The notes beneath the pieces were generated by a model. That model was not told the origin of the DNA, ran no database searches, and saw only the letters and a program-made list of their open reading frames with translations. Below, one piece after another: positions 1-13,000 of a stretch of 64,000 bases of DNA (its first letter is position 1; each line of letters begins with the position of its first letter). Source of the DNA: Atrichornis clamosus (Eukaryota; Chordata; Aves; Passeriformes; Menuridae); the NCBI GenBank assembly GCA_013400975.1, contig WBMZ01006403.1:186001-250000 (forward strand). Reading direction: 5' to 3'. The position numbers were made by a program, and so were the translations under genes.

Positions 1-332
1 TAAAAGTTTGCAACACTGCCCAGGGCCAAGGGAACTGAATAGTGGGAGTGAATTATTTAGTTTGATCCTTTTATTTTTTCATGAGTTTCATATTTTGAGC
101 TGTTTAGCACCTTCTGGTTTTAGGGAACAGTGCTATGTTTTGTGTAGAGTGCAGGAGATACTGATTTAAAATAAGTGGCACATCCAATGTAATATGTTGA
201 GCTGGAATTTTGTCCCTTCCTAAACCTGTGCACCAAAAGCACTGGAAAATGGGCACTTAAAGCAGGTATCTGAGCATCACTAGTTTTAAATAGGAGTTAA
301 TATGCTGTTGCTCAGTTAACTGTATGTATGCA
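1..332. other. Unassigned AT-rich non-coding DNA
   Basis: No long open frame, repeat family or RNA gene is recognisable in this stretch. It is ordinary AT-rich vertebrate non-coding sequence leading into the tandem duplication that follows. Confidence 0.5.
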
Positions 333-511
333 ATAAAGTCTTGTCCTTCCTAGCGTGTATACAAATGCGAGGGAAAGAGTGAAAACATATTGGATTATAA
401 ATCCACCTCCACATTTACTCTTCTAAAGACATTTTCTTCCCATCATGTATACAAATGTGAGGGAAATAGTGAAAATATGTTGGATTATAAATCCACCTCC
501 ACAGTTTCTCA
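333..511. repeat. Imperfect tandem duplication, period 90 bp
   Basis: A unit running from about 335 to 424 is repeated from about 425 to 511. The best-preserved part contains TGTATACAAATG, then GAGGGAAA, then TGGATTATAAATCCACCTCC, found at 356-412 and again at 446-502. The two copies differ by scattered substitutions, so the duplication is not recent. No mobile-element signature is visible. Confidence 0.8.
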
Positions 512-965
512 GATGAGCTGCACTAGAAAATAAGGCATCTTTACTTTTTCCATATTAAAAAAAAGAAAGGTAAATCGAATCAAAAAATTATTGGGGGGAG
601 GGTGTTTAAAACTGTAAATTAACCTCAGTTAAAAGATGATAAGTTCATTCTAACAGTTCATCTAGTTTCTTAATGTCAACAACATATATTTCAGACACAA
701 ACGTATGTCAGTGGCTCTCTGTTTAGGTGTAACAAAGTCTAAAATACAGACACTAGGTCCCTGTGGGCCAGTCTGGACTGCCGGAGCTGATCAGTAGGAT
801 TCCCAATGAATTTAGCAGACACAGCAGTGCTGCCCTGAAAGGTAATCCAAGAAGTTTGTGCTGAGCAGACAGCCATCTGGTATCAGTCCTTTGCTTGCAA
901 GCACGAGAGGGTATGAAATCACCACCATGTCCTAGTTTGTGAATAAACAGACACAGCACTGGCCC

Positions 966-1379
966 CAGCTTGAGACCCCCTCTTATGGAGACAGGCTGAG
1001 AGAGCTGGGGTTGTTCAGCCTGGAGAAGAGAAGGCTCTGGCATGACCTTACTGCAGCCTCCTAAAGGGGTTGTACAAGAGATGTGGAGGAGGACTTTAGA
1101 CAAGGGCATGTAGTGACAGGACAAGGGGGAATGGCTTTAAGCTGAAGAAAGGTAAATTTACGTGAAATATTAGGGAGAAATTCTTACTATGAGTGTGGTG
1201 AGACACTGGAACAGGTTGCCCAGAGAAGTTGTGGATGCCCTGTCTCTGGAGGTATCCAGATGGGGCTCAGAGTACCCTGGTCTAGCGGAAGGTGTCGCTG
1301 CCAGTGGCAGGGGGATTGGAGAAAGATGATCTTTAAGGTCCCTTCCAACTCAAACCATTCTATGATGATTCTGTGATTT
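966..1379 (+). mobile_element. CR1 LINE 3' end, truncated
   Basis: This is the 3'-terminal part of a chicken-repeat-1 (CR1) non-LTR retrotransposon. It carries the conserved avian CR1 blocks in order: GACAGGCTGAGAGAGCTGGG near 990, a GGAGAAGAGAAGGCTCTGG block near 1022, GGAACAGGTTGCCCAGAGAAG near 1209, and a terminal GATCTTTAAGGTCCCTTCC block followed by short ATTCTATGAT repeats at 1357-1379. It is 5'-truncated, as most CR1 copies are, and keeps no reverse-transcriptase coding sequence. Substitutions throughout indicate an old copy. The small open frames inside it are chance frames. Confidence 0.93.
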
Positions 1380-2500
1380 AGACAGGGGGCTACCTGATCT
1401 CCAGAATACATCAAATCTTGGCTTGAATTTAGGGCAGAGTATGATGGACTCTACATGAATAGCTACATGTAGATGTCTAGAAAAGTCGCATGCCATTTTA
1501 CAGGCATTAAGATTTATGCAACATTAGCAGGTCAGCTTCCTGCGCTACTCTTTTGGACATAACAAAACTTATCACATTGGGATTTTATCAGTCAGCTTTT
1601 TCCAAAATTTTTGCTCCAAATTCTTTTGAAACAGAAAAATAACAAGAGCTGTCTTGACTCTGTCCTAAGCTTTTCTCTTCCAGAAATGAAAACATTTGGT
1701 TAAATAAAACCAACACAATCAGATTTTGATAAAAGTACCTCCAAACTGCATGTTAGCACTTTAATGATGGTAGAAGTTCCCTCACATCATGCTTATATTT
1801 GCAATATTTTCAACAGCACTTGCAAGACCACATCCTACTGTTATGTTTGTATCATTGACAGGACATGAGCGTCCTTCTGATGTGATTGAGATATGATTTG
1901 TACCAGATGTGATTTCATATGAAGTGTTTGTACAAAATCACATCTGTCAGTATATTTTATAGCTACAAAATCTCTAACTATCTGTGCCGACAAAAAACAC
2001 TTCATAATATAACTTTCGAGCTTAAGAAAAATTATCATCTAGCATAAACACTTAAGTGAATAATTTATACGCAGTTAAAAACAGATCCTCTGGCAGCAGA
2101 TGTGATTTACTCCTAAAGTAGAAGTTCAGAAACATTAGTGAGTGCAGCCTCTAACTGCAATCCCACTATGATACAAAAGTGTTCTTCTGGGACAGCTTGC
2201 AATTTAAATTCACAGATTTCTTGACTTTTATAAGTTTCCTCTTTCTTTATAATATCTTTGGAAGATTAAATGCAGAAAAAAAAAGAGATATTTGATTGAC
2301 ATGATGATCTCTTAATTTAAATTGGGGACATTTTTGCTTCTCCTGTGTTAGTGTAAAACCCATTCAGGCTTCATTAAGAATGAAATCTAATTTTTTAAGT
2401 GAGAAAATGCATTCTTTATAAAACTATGCTTGCCAGTTATACTCTATATATTTTGTTTATTTGAAGATTACACTAATGTAAAAGGTATACACAAGAAAGA
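1380..2500. other. Unassigned AT-rich DNA between two CR1 copies
   Basis: No gene or repeat family is recognised. A perfect 12-bp inverted repeat with a 19-base loop lies at 1904-1946. The rest is ordinary AT-rich sequence. Confidence 0.5.
1904..1946. repeat. Inverted repeat, 12-bp arms
   Basis: The arm CAGATGTGATTT at 1904-1915 is matched by its exact reverse complement at 1935-1946, with 19 bases between. It could form a short stem-loop, but nothing else suggests an RNA gene. Confidence 0.6.
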
Positions 2501-3035
2501 CTTTGACCTGTTGGAATGAGATCAGAAGAGAATCACTAAGTTGATCAGAGGGCTGGAGCACCTCGCTTAGAAGACAGGCTGAGAGAACTGGGGTTGTTCA
2601 GTCTGGAGAAGAGAAGGCTCTGGAGAGGCTTTATTGCAGCCTTTCAGTAAGTAAAGGGGGCCAACAGTAGGTCTGGAGAAGGACCTTTCAGAAGGGCCTG
2701 TAGTTACAGAACAAGGGGCAATGGTCTTATGCTGAAGAAAGATAGATTTAGATTCAATATTAGGAAGAAATTCTTTACTGTGAGGGTGGTGAGGCACAGG
2801 AACAGGTTGTCCAGAGAAGAAGTGAACCCATCATTTCTGGAAATGTTCAAGATCAGGCTGGATGGGGCTCTGAATAACCTGGTCTCATGGAAGGTATTCC
2901 TGCCTGTGGCAGGGGCGTGGGAACTAGATAATCTTTAAGGGTCCTTTGAACCCTAAACATTCTATGATTCTATAATTCCATTCTATGATATTCCCATTCT
3001 ATTGTTCTATCATTCTATGATTCAATTCCATGATA
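2501..3035 (+). mobile_element. CR1 LINE 3' end with expanded terminal repeat
   Basis: This is a second plus-strand CR1 fragment. It starts earlier in the consensus than the copy at 966, with the block GACCTGTTGGAATGAG followed by GATCAGAGGGCTGGAGCACCTC. It then runs through the GACAGGCTGAGAGAACTGGG, GAACAGGTTGTCCAGAGAAG and GGCTGGATGGGGCTCTGAA blocks. The 3' terminal repeat is unusually long: degenerate ATTCTATGATTC-like units continue from about 2968 to 3025-3035. No coding capacity remains, and the 69-codon frame at 2729 is a by-product of the repeat. Confidence 0.93.
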
Positions 3036-3340
3036 TTTCATGTAGTTACACTGGATAATTTCAATAGAGACAATAAAATACTTCAAACCAGTGTGAGAAC
3101 GAGTGGATAAGAATTGTAAAGATGGCCATGCTCTTGGCTGACATGAATCAGAGTGTATCCAATCACATTGGTGTGTCTTGGTTGATTTTTTTGCAGTTAG
3201 GTGTCTCACAGAGAATAAGAATGCAGAGTAGCTTGTGGCAATGTCCTGTGTATGGCATATATGAGGAATTAACATGGTTGTGCCTATCGGCTTAAACGAA
3301 TCTGCCTTAATATTCTCTTATTTTCTTCCAGCTTTGATCT
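3036..3340. other. Unassigned non-coding DNA
   Basis: Nothing recognisable lies between the CR1 tail and the G/T-rich tract. Confidence 0.4.
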
Positions 3341-3508
3341 GTTTTTGGTTTGCGAGGTTTTGGGGGGGTTTGTTTGGTTGTTGGGTTTTTTTGTTGTTGT
3401 TTTGCTTTGGTTTCGTTTGATTTGTTTTGGTTTGGGGTTTTTTTATCTTTTGGTTTGGGGTTTTTTTGGGTTCGTTTGTTTTTGATTTTGGTTTTGTTTT
3501 TTAGGGGG
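3341..3508. repeat. G/T-rich low-complexity tract
   Basis: The plus strand is almost entirely G and T for about 170 bases, with G runs of 3 to 7 separated by T runs. Overlapping open frames on both strands (Phe/Gly/Leu-rich one way, Lys/Pro/Thr-rich the other) come from this composition and are not genes. The spaced G runs could support a weak G-quadruplex, though most loops exceed seven bases. Confidence 0.85.
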
Positions 3509-3829
3509 ACAGGGGTTTCACATTCCCCTCTAATCATCAGCATAGGCATTTACAAAAGTGCATCTTATTCTGGTTTTACATCTCCTTACACCATGGGATG
3601 AACATATTTGTGCTCTCCTCTATTGCAATTACAAGAGGCCCAGGAAAACACTTTCGCTATTAATTTTCCAGGAGTTAATATCTGTAAGATATATAATTTC
3701 TGTCCAACTGTTCCCTTTCTGCAATAGGGTAGACTGAAAACTTGAAATGAACTCTAGAGAGGCCTCAGTTTACTTTTTACTATAGGCATGATGACATTAG
3801 CTAAACACAGCAATGAAGTTAAAAAATGC

Positions 3830-4440
3830 AGTGGGCTTTCACAAAACCCCACAGATTAGATTTTCAGCTGAGACTTCAGTCAAAACACATTTGAAGTCTA
3901 ATTACCTGAGCTGCTAGGCTGATGTAGGTGATACCAAAATAACAGTGCAATTCCGCCTGACAAAAATATCACAAAATAATTATAGCTGAGAGTGCTGGGT
4001 GTACGTTTGCCTCTTTAGTATCAACAAGGCATAAAAAGCTGTTGTGTCAATAATGTAAGAAGATTACGTTATCTGCTTCTGAAGTTATTAATCTTTGTTG
4101 CAGTGTGCCTAGTTAAATCAGTCAACACAATCTTTTCACTGAAAGAATTTTTTTGCCAAATCAAATCTGGTAATGCACATTGACAAATCATTTTTCCATT
4201 TGAGATAACATAATTAAGGTTGATTTCTCAGTAAATTATCCTTCTTTTCAAAAATCAGCAAGAAAAGCCCTGCAGGTTCAAACTTTAATTATTTAAATGC
4301 TTATAAACTATGCAGCTTGTGAGGTCTGGATGAGCAAATAAATTGAGGGAATGCTGAGCCCAGGCATTTCAAAACTCTTAAGCATTTGGAATAATTACTA
4401 GTTAAACTTGGAAAGCACTTATAAAAGGTAAGAAATGCCA
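3830..4440. promoter_or_regulatory. Candidate conserved non-coding element
   Basis: This block has the texture of developmental enhancers: many homeodomain-type cores (TCTAATTA, ATAATTATA, ATAATTAAG, TTTAATTATTT, GGAATAATTACTAG), no repeats and no open frame. This is inference from composition only. The sequence cannot show conservation by itself, and AT-rich DNA yields such cores by chance. Confidence 0.2.
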
Positions 4441-4548
4441 GAGGGAGGTGTCAGAAACAAGGAATCATCATCTAACCTTATTACTTATATATTTTATTTG
4501 TTAAAACCTATGGGGGAAATGTAATTAATGTCACATTTAAGATTGTTT

Positions 4549-4588
4549 ATTCTGTAAGGTTATGAGGAATTCTGTAAGGTAATCAGGA
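4549..4588. repeat. Tandem duplication, 20-bp unit
   Basis: The unit ATTCTGTAAGGTTATGAGGA at 4549-4568 is followed directly by a copy at 4569-4588 with two substitutions. Confidence 0.8.
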
Positions 4589-7500
4589 ACAAGTTCATGC
4601 TGATGTTAATTCAGACAAGTTCCATAATGACTATGAGGTTTTTTGCCAGATTTAGTGTACCAATGCTGACTTTATGAGTGGTACACAACTCATGTGCAAA
4701 TCACTGCCTGAAAGAACAAATTCTCAAACACAGTTAGTGAATGTAACTCCTCTGAAGAATGAAGACCTTAATCTGAAATCTGACCTCAATCATAGTTACT
4801 CCTAGATCTGGATCCAATTATATGATTGTGTATTCCCTGCTTTCTTCCTAGTTGCTGTAAAGTCTAGTTGGTTTTCTTTTCCTATTTCTTTGCTCTTCAT
4901 TATAGACATTCCTAAGCCTACCTTAGGGCTGCCTGAGTTTGAAACAGATAAGTTAGTTGTTCAGCAAGTCCCCACACATCTCTCAAACTGATTCCTGAGC
5001 AGATAGTCTCCAAAGTTAAAAAGGTTTCTGGTCTTGTCAGCAGTCCATCATATTTTCACTGTGATAGGACTAATTATTGCTGTAAAAAGAACTAAAGAAA
5101 GGAATTTTAACATCACTTTCACAAATACAATAGGTGAAAAAATATGACAGTGATATATGTAGGGGAATTCAGATAATTTGGTAAGAGGGGAATTCCCTGA
5201 ATTTTGCTCTTATCACCTCGGAATCAATCAGGTCTGAAACACAGCTGTAAATCACATACATTGTGTCTTGGAGCTTTACCGTGAGCTTGATACTGGGTTC
5301 AGTGTCAGAAAAGACATCCCAGCTTTGGGAAGAATCTTGTCAGCTCCAGGCTGACACCCAAGACCTGAGGAGGCAGGCAGGTTGGACTTCAGAATCCCTC
5401 TGTGGAGACAGACAGTTTTGGATCCAGCAGAGGATTCTCAACCCACAGATCAGGGGAATGCCTGTCACCAGATGTCTTTACACACTCCTCAGACCTGTGT
5501 GCACCTGTGATTTGGTCTATCAGCAGGTTTTGCTTTAGGGCTATGGCCTGTGTTTCATCCCAGAATTAAAAGATATTTGGGTGATGAAAGTTAAGCAGAT
5601 GGTGAGAAAAACAAACAAAATAATAAAGTCAGGGCTAGCTGATCAAGCTGCTATGTGAAGGCACAAATCTGTGTGCAGACAATGCTCCACAGCCCAGGAC
5701 AGCAGTGGGCTCAAACTGGCACAGCATCTGGGCACCCTGCATTTCTTCTGCTGTGCTGAGGCACAGTCGGTACCTGCTGTGTTTTTTAGGGCTTGCTGTG
5801 ATAGTGCTGTGTTCCTGCTTTGATTATATTATGCCACAGATAATGGAATATTGTAAATAATACATTATAATACAGTCACAAGAAGGAAGGTACAGAATCA
5901 ATATCCTTGCATGTAATCTGTGTAAACTAATGGGGATTGTGTGGGAAATTATGAAAAGCAAATTTTAGTAGCGCAAGCAGAGAGAATAAATTGCCCAAGA
6001 GATTATCCTAGCTCTGTTCTCTAATATCCAGGGATATTAAATGTCAGCAGAAAGAAAATAAACTCTGATCCAACACATGAAAACAGTTAATCATGTTAAA
6101 TGTTTGATAAGCAATTGACTGAATTCTGCTATCAGTTACAGTGACAGGGTGCATGGGGAAGAGGGAGTAAAGTGCTGGGCATCCATGACTTTGTCCACGT
6201 AGAAAACTTCTGCTAGAAGGTTACAGGGGCTTATTTCCAATAATTGTCCAAGTCTCTCCCCATTTCTTCCTTGGTGAGAGCTTGCAAAACATTTCCCTGT
6301 GTCATGCCTGCAAGAGCTTCTCAGAATTTAAAAATGCCACCTTAGTACAAAAGCTAAGTTTTTTTCTCTCTTCTCAATTGGCTAAATAAAAAGAAATTAA
6401 AAAAAAAGAAGCTTACAGTGAAAAGTGAGCTGCCATCTTCAGATTTTGAGCAATTCCTGATGAACTCCACAGTGTGTCACAGGAGTTGTAACACAAAGCC
6501 AACAAGAATAGAGCATCCACTCATATTTACAAGAAATACTACCTGAAAGACACCAGTCTCATCTCCTTTACACCTACACACTTTATTTTACTAGCAAACT
6601 TACCACAGTTTTGTGTGAATGAAAATGGTTTTTGAGTGAGATTCCATCAATGGAAATATTAGAATTTATTTCAATGGTACTATCTCCTGTATCCTCAGGA
6701 GCTTTTTCTCAGCAAGCCAGAAGTAGCTTCCTGAACTAACTCATTTCTTCTTTCAGGGGTTCACTTCCACAGAACACTGGAGGAGACAACCTTCTGCTGC
6801 CAGGTTTTCTTTGTGAAGATGCTGTTAAAGAAGAGCTGGATAAATATGTGTTATAATTACAGTACAGAAAATTGTGACAAAAACAAGCATTGCTAATTAA
6901 TAACAGGTGAAATTAACAGTAGAACAACTTTCTTAAACTTTATTGTGAGAATTTCAGTAAAGCTTGTGGTCTACATTGTTGATAAATTGTTCCTGCAAGT
7001 AATTCACATAAAGTACTACACAGCTGTTACACTGTTAAATTGCATGTACTCAAGTCACTGACAAACTGAACTCTGTCTATCTGTTGAGAGGATTCTATAT
7101 CCCTATAGAAGAAGAGACATTGCAATTGAACCACCCTATTAGGTAAAGCTTGTCCTAAAAATATTAGCAACAAGGTGTTTAATGATTGTCAAAAGCGATG
7201 TCCTTTGGATTATAAATATAGATACCATATTTCCAGATAGATGTATGCCCGAACAAAATAGGTTACAGTGTGAAGGGATCTAGTGAGGAGAGACTTCATT
7301 CACTTAGTGCAAATATTTTGATTTATGCCTATAAACTGTTGTTAAATTTCATGCATGCATTTCTTTTTCCCTCTTCTCTGAGAAAAAGGAAAGCAGTTTA
7401 AAGCATAATATTTGAGAAATAAGCAGCTACTAATGTTAAAAACATTTCTGTACCCTTAACTCTGCCTCAAATTCAGATATCACCTTCAGTTCCACCAGAT

Positions 7501-9992
7501 GCCATAAAGATCACCAGTGTGATTTGTCTGGATGAGCTAACATCTTTATTGCAGTTGTGTCCAGTACATGTACCAAAATAAGCCATGTTTTGATATGCAT
7601 GTTGTGTGGCTGTTGCATGCAAACACACAGAGTACACATGGAGTATTAATGAGGTTGTGTTTGGGAGCTTCATCTGGGTGGAAGTGCTCCCAAGAGCCCC
7701 TTCTTCCCAGATTCCAAACCTTGTAAAAGCCGCCACCCAAAACCATGTTTTGCCCTTCTCTTCCCTGTCCTAAACTGTGTCTGATGGGGGTTAATCCGAC
7801 ATTTCTCTTTCAGGAATTTATAATGCTTATGTTTCCTAAGACAGGAATTACACATGTGAAAGTACAGTGATATGTCTGGAAATGAAAACTTGAAAAAATG
7901 CTAAAATGAGGATAATATCCATTATATTCTTCAAACCTTCTTCTAGTGATTTAATTCTGTGTTAAAGGTTGTATTTATTTCTAAGAAATGTTTTGTATTG
8001 TACCTGAAAGGGGCTCTTTTTAAAAGACTAGACTCTATTCTTGAAAATTTGTCCTAGTTGCTGTTTGGTGTGCCCTATCTCTCAGCCTGGGTGCACCAAG
8101 GTACATGAAGAGACATCTTTGCTTAGCCTCCAGTGAAATTACATATTAATTTAAAACATGTAACCAAGGAAAAATAGTGTTCAATTACCATTAAAATTTA
8201 ATGTACTTGCATAAGCTTTTCATAGCAGTGTCAGGCTGAGGATACAGAAGTACAGAGAAAAATATTCAAATAAAAAAGCCCATTATTGTTCTTTTCTCTC
8301 TTGAGCAAAAATAAATATTTAACCTCAAGGTTGGAGGCTTACTATTACTTTATATTCCTTTCTCCATTGCTCTATATTAAAGTATATATAAGGACACATT
8401 TCTATGTGTGTAAAATGCATTGCACTCATGTATTTAAAGAGCATTAGGTGTAGAGTTGGGGTTTAAAACAAACTTAAGTGACTCGGAAGTTTCTCTGTCA
8501 TTGCTTTTTAAAAGCACTTCGAGATCTCAGTAATCTCAGTCCTCTGAAATATTTAATCTTCATTCCCTGGTTAGAGTCCAGCACTATGAAGAGTAGGGTG
8601 GTGGCTGGTGATACAAGTTCACCCCAAAACTGTGCTTTGAAAAGCTGCTTCCTGAAGCGAGGGAGAACTGCCTTGACTTCTCCCTAGAGACACTGTGTGT
8701 CTTTGGTGTACCATCCCTTCCATTTTGTCAGGGTCAGAACTCAGATTTGTAGATGTACAAAGGCAACTGTATCAGATTTTGTCTTTTCTGCTGAATATGA
8801 AGAGATATGGCTGGGAACATAGAAACCTAAACAACTGCTCCAGAAATAGTAGCTCTCCTTTACTGCGAGCCTGCATCACACAAAGTTATCCCAAACAGTT
8901 TCCTGGTATTACCTGTGCTCTTAGCTTATGTGGGTTTTTGTTGTTTTTTTTTTTTTGACATGTTGAGATCTCTTGAGACTAATCTGAACAAAATCAGGGT
9001 TTTATTCTCCAATTAAATGTTTTTATGTGACACTGAAATTAATTTTTTCAATAGGAGTTTCCTCAAGTGATTTTCTGAGATCCTAACAGAGCTTCTGGAG
9101 AGAGGAGAACAGTGCATTTTCTCCAATTACTTGGAAAAGACACAATACAGGAGATCCATATTCATGTTCTGTGTCCTAGTCAATACAAAGCTCAATAAAG
9201 TCATTGACTACTCTCTGGCTCTAATATCTTGGTTTTGGAGCTAGTTTCATTTGGGTTCTATGATTTTTAAGGTCTCCACTATACTTTGGATGGGAAAGAA
9301 AACTAAGCTTGTGGAGCGTGGAACTACCCTCTTCCTACTCCCCTGCCTTCCCTAAAAATGTATCTTTTGTAGTAAGACAAAGAAGACCTTCCTTCAACCC
9401 ACCTTCCCAACCTCCCTGATATACAGCAGAGGGTATTTCAGGTGGGAGCTGTGCTCTAGAAAACCCCCAAATTCCTCATTGCTTCATCAAAACTGGAATT
9501 TTCAGCCTGATTTTGCCCGCAAAAGGACTGCTTACGTCTGTCTTAGATGCAGTTGCGCCACCAGATAGGGAAGATTTTTTCTTGAAGATCTGATTGCTTT
9601 AAACATCATCATGCACTGTGCACATAATATTAATGCATAAATGTAACTTAACTAGATATTTTCTTCCTTCCAGAAAACAAATATGTGACTTCTGCTTTCA
9701 TAAGAAAACAATCCTGTGTGTAGAATGTGTATAGTATTGTTACTGACAAACACAAATACCCTGGACCTTTGACCTTTTGTGATAAATATGCAGGACCACA
9801 GGGTTGCAAGACAGTTCCATTTTGCTCTTTCACATGGATCTCCAGTGGCAAAAATATCGGAAAGGATCCAAGAGAGACAAAGTTAGAAATACAGATACAG
9901 AATTCTAGATTTCTTCAGTGAGTTCACCAGCTCAGGTATACCTAAAATTAGAAAATATTTTCATTTATATTACCTAGGTTCCTGTTCACTCT
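4589..9992. other. Unassigned unique DNA, no gene recognised
   Basis: About 5.4 kb without a recognisable exon, repeat family or RNA gene. Open frames of 60-90 codons occur at 5263, 7473, 8478 and 8695, but they lack low-complexity-free coding character, overlap on both strands and have no convincing splice context. Confidence 0.5.
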
Positions 9993-10091
9993 TAAAAACA
10001 AAAAAAACCCAAACAAACAAAACCCACAACAAAACAAAACCCACAACAACACAAAACACCAAAACCCTCCCAAAAAAACCCCAGAAAAAAC
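9993..10091. repeat. A/C-rich low-complexity tract
   Basis: The plus strand is almost pure A and C for about 100 bases, as runs of A interrupted by C, CC and CCC. It is the complementary counterpart in composition of the G/T tract at 3341-3508. No unit of fixed length is maintained. Confidence 0.85.
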
Positions 10092-13000
10092 GTTAATATT
10101 CTTTCTGCAGAATCACTGCACATAGGTACAGCTCTATTCTAAACATGCTCTCTGGCATCTAGTAATGTTTAATGCTCTGTTGTACCTTCATCTGCATGAG
10201 TAATTTGCCTTCAACTCAGAAAACCTGAAGGTCTCAGCCTCAGTTCAGAGGTGTTCTGCTCACCACTGCAGAAAGATCTATGGTTTAACCAAGAAATTTT
10301 GGGTTCAAATAACTTGCAAATCACTTTAAAACTACTCCAGGTGAAATACAACAGAGGCATGTTCTGAGTCACTTTTTTGGCCTTTTTGCTCCTTATTCAC
10401 AGAGAACCATGAGTTCTGTTAAATATTATCTTCGCCTCCCTTATAAAGCGTCCAGGAAAAACCAAAATAACCCCACAAAATCCCACAATACTGACTGCTC
10501 CTTGTGATTGGTCTTGCCTTCCCCTTTCCTCTTCTCTCAGAGAACACACTTTTCTATATCTCCTGGTTAAAGCCTCAAGGGACTCTTCATCAGCACTCTT
10601 CTCCATGAGATGCAAACAGGGTGAGAACACTGTGATATGAGGCAATCTGACACAATTGAAATGGAGCAATATAATCAGCTTCTTCTCAAGGTAATGTTGT
10701 AGTACTAAGCCACCATAAGACCATAGTTTAGGCACTCAAAAAGATACCATGGAACCCATGGCTTTTAATCTTCAGTTTGCATCTAAAAAAAAAAAAAGAA
10801 ATTCCAATGAAATTGTAGGCTCCTCTACAGGAAATTTAAGCTCACTGACTTGGGCCTCTGTTTCTCATTTTTTCTTAAAAATAGCTCATGAATTTTCTAG
10901 GGCCAAAGAAAATGGTTTACAAGTAAAAAGCATGGTTGTAAACCAAACACAGACCTCAGCTCTTAAAGGTTACATGCAAAGTACTTTCTATATTGCTTTC
11001 TGACTAAGATGTTATTTTCATTCCAGTTTTAGTTTCCACTTATTTTCTTTCAACTGAAATCATCAACAGTTTCTTCTTCTTCTACCCCTGTCTCTCATTG
11101 CTTCTAACTGCTTGCCTGGATGGGCCTGCACACCACAAATATTTTCCTCATCCTTCTTCAAACTGAACACATGTGAGGAAGAAAAGTACCAGTCTGCAGG
11201 TGTCACTCCACTGCTGTCTTATCTGATAGGAGCAGGGAGACTTCAATATCTTGTGACAAGTCAAATGCTTTCCAACTGAGTTATGTCACAGTGACAGAAA
11301 TGCAAGCTGTGAAATTTCTCCCTCAGTCCTGGAGGAGAGGGGCTCTTTCACGTCCCACAGGAGAATCTCAGAATTTACTAGGCTCTCCCAGAATACATGC
11401 AATGCTCAAGACAGGGGGTGGAAATATGATGAAATGTAAGGAACAGTACGAAACTGTGGCTAAGCCTAAGAGAGACTGGCATGAAAAAGTGGAATAGCAG
11501 AGAAGTGCTTATTCCTAGTGCTTAAAAAAAGGATAATACTGTAAGGGTAGAAATCACAGTCTTGTTGTATCCAAGAAACTGTAAAATAGATCATTCAGAT
11601 GAAATTTATAGCTACAAAGTAAAGTCAGGGCAGGGCATGAAAAGGTCTTATTTGAAGGACAGATTCAGTAGAAAGAATGTTATGCAGGCTGGAAATGATA
11701 AGGAAATTTCTTTAGGTCCAGATGCATAAGGAAGTCAAACATGCTTCCCCTCCTTAGCTGAAGGATTTATACAAGGAGCACAGGATCTCCAGGGAACATA
11801 ATGTTCAAGTCCCTCACTGGACTTACGATGCACAGGCTTCAGAAATTTTGTGTCAGTCTAGCATCTTATCAACAACAGCAAAAAACACCCTGATAATTTT
11901 TCTTCTGTTTTTGATCATGTGTAGTGTATTAAATTTTCATTGAGGAGCTGGCATTTTTTCATTTTTGGACATCTCATAGTTTTCCAATGAATAACAAAAT
12001 CATATGCGTAAACAGTGGAGCCTTGCTAGAAAGTTCAGTGAGTTTATCTATTTTCGTCTGAGAAAACTGCTGTCAGTTCATATTGCAGCTCTCCAGGTTG
12101 AAAATACATCTTTCATTGTGGGTGAGATCCTCATCTTGCTTTCCTTGTATGTCAGTTCAGAGCTGTTCCTTTGAGGTGAAGCAACTGTAACACTGCTTTA
12201 TTGGAAGAAAATTCAGATTCTATCCCCAAAAATTTGCATAAATTTTTATTTGTCTGTCTTGTGCATGAACAGAAGCCTGATATTTCAGTATATTTTTTTT
12301 TTTCAATGAATTAAAGAACTGAAAAATCTTCTTCTCACAAGAGTGAATGCTCCTTAGTATTCCCAATTATAAAAAGCCCTAATCAGTTTCCCATTCTTTC
12401 ACTCTGTTTGGAAATTTTAAGGTACTTCTTTTAGCAGTGAATTCCTCTTTACATGTCTAATCTGACATACAGTCTAGAGAGGAGATTTCAGATGGTAATT
12501 TTGAGACTGAAGATCTAAATATTTTAGGATGTTAATCACTTAAAGGTAGGAAATAGTTCTGAATCTCTTTTCTTAAGCTGCAAAACTGAGATAATTAATG
12601 GTGTTTTTTCTTGTTGCATAGCTTTTTGAAGAAGAATCAATTCCTGCCCGACAAAATCAATTCCTTTCCTGTTAGGAAAAAAAAAAAAAAAAGCATTAGA
12701 AGAGGTTTGTGTCACTTTATAATCCATCCAGGGTAAAAAAGGAAGGTCTGACAAATTCTGGAAAAATTCTGGGCAAAACCAAAGAAATATGTCTGATAAA
12801 AAAGACTTAAGTTAAAAGTCTTTGCGTAATGTTCAGTCACCATATTTTAGTAAATGAATTAAATAGTTTAAAGCTAGTCTGGCATAGGCCAAGTTTGGTT
12901 AATGCAGGGAACAACAGCAAGGACTTAGTTCTAGTGAGTTGTGATAGCTCCTAGAGCTTCCCACTGTGAAACCTAAAGAGCTTTCAGTAGAAGCACATCT

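Noticed and set aside
3307..3601. Overlapping 80- and 83-codon frames on both strands
   Set aside because: Produced by the G/T low-complexity tract.
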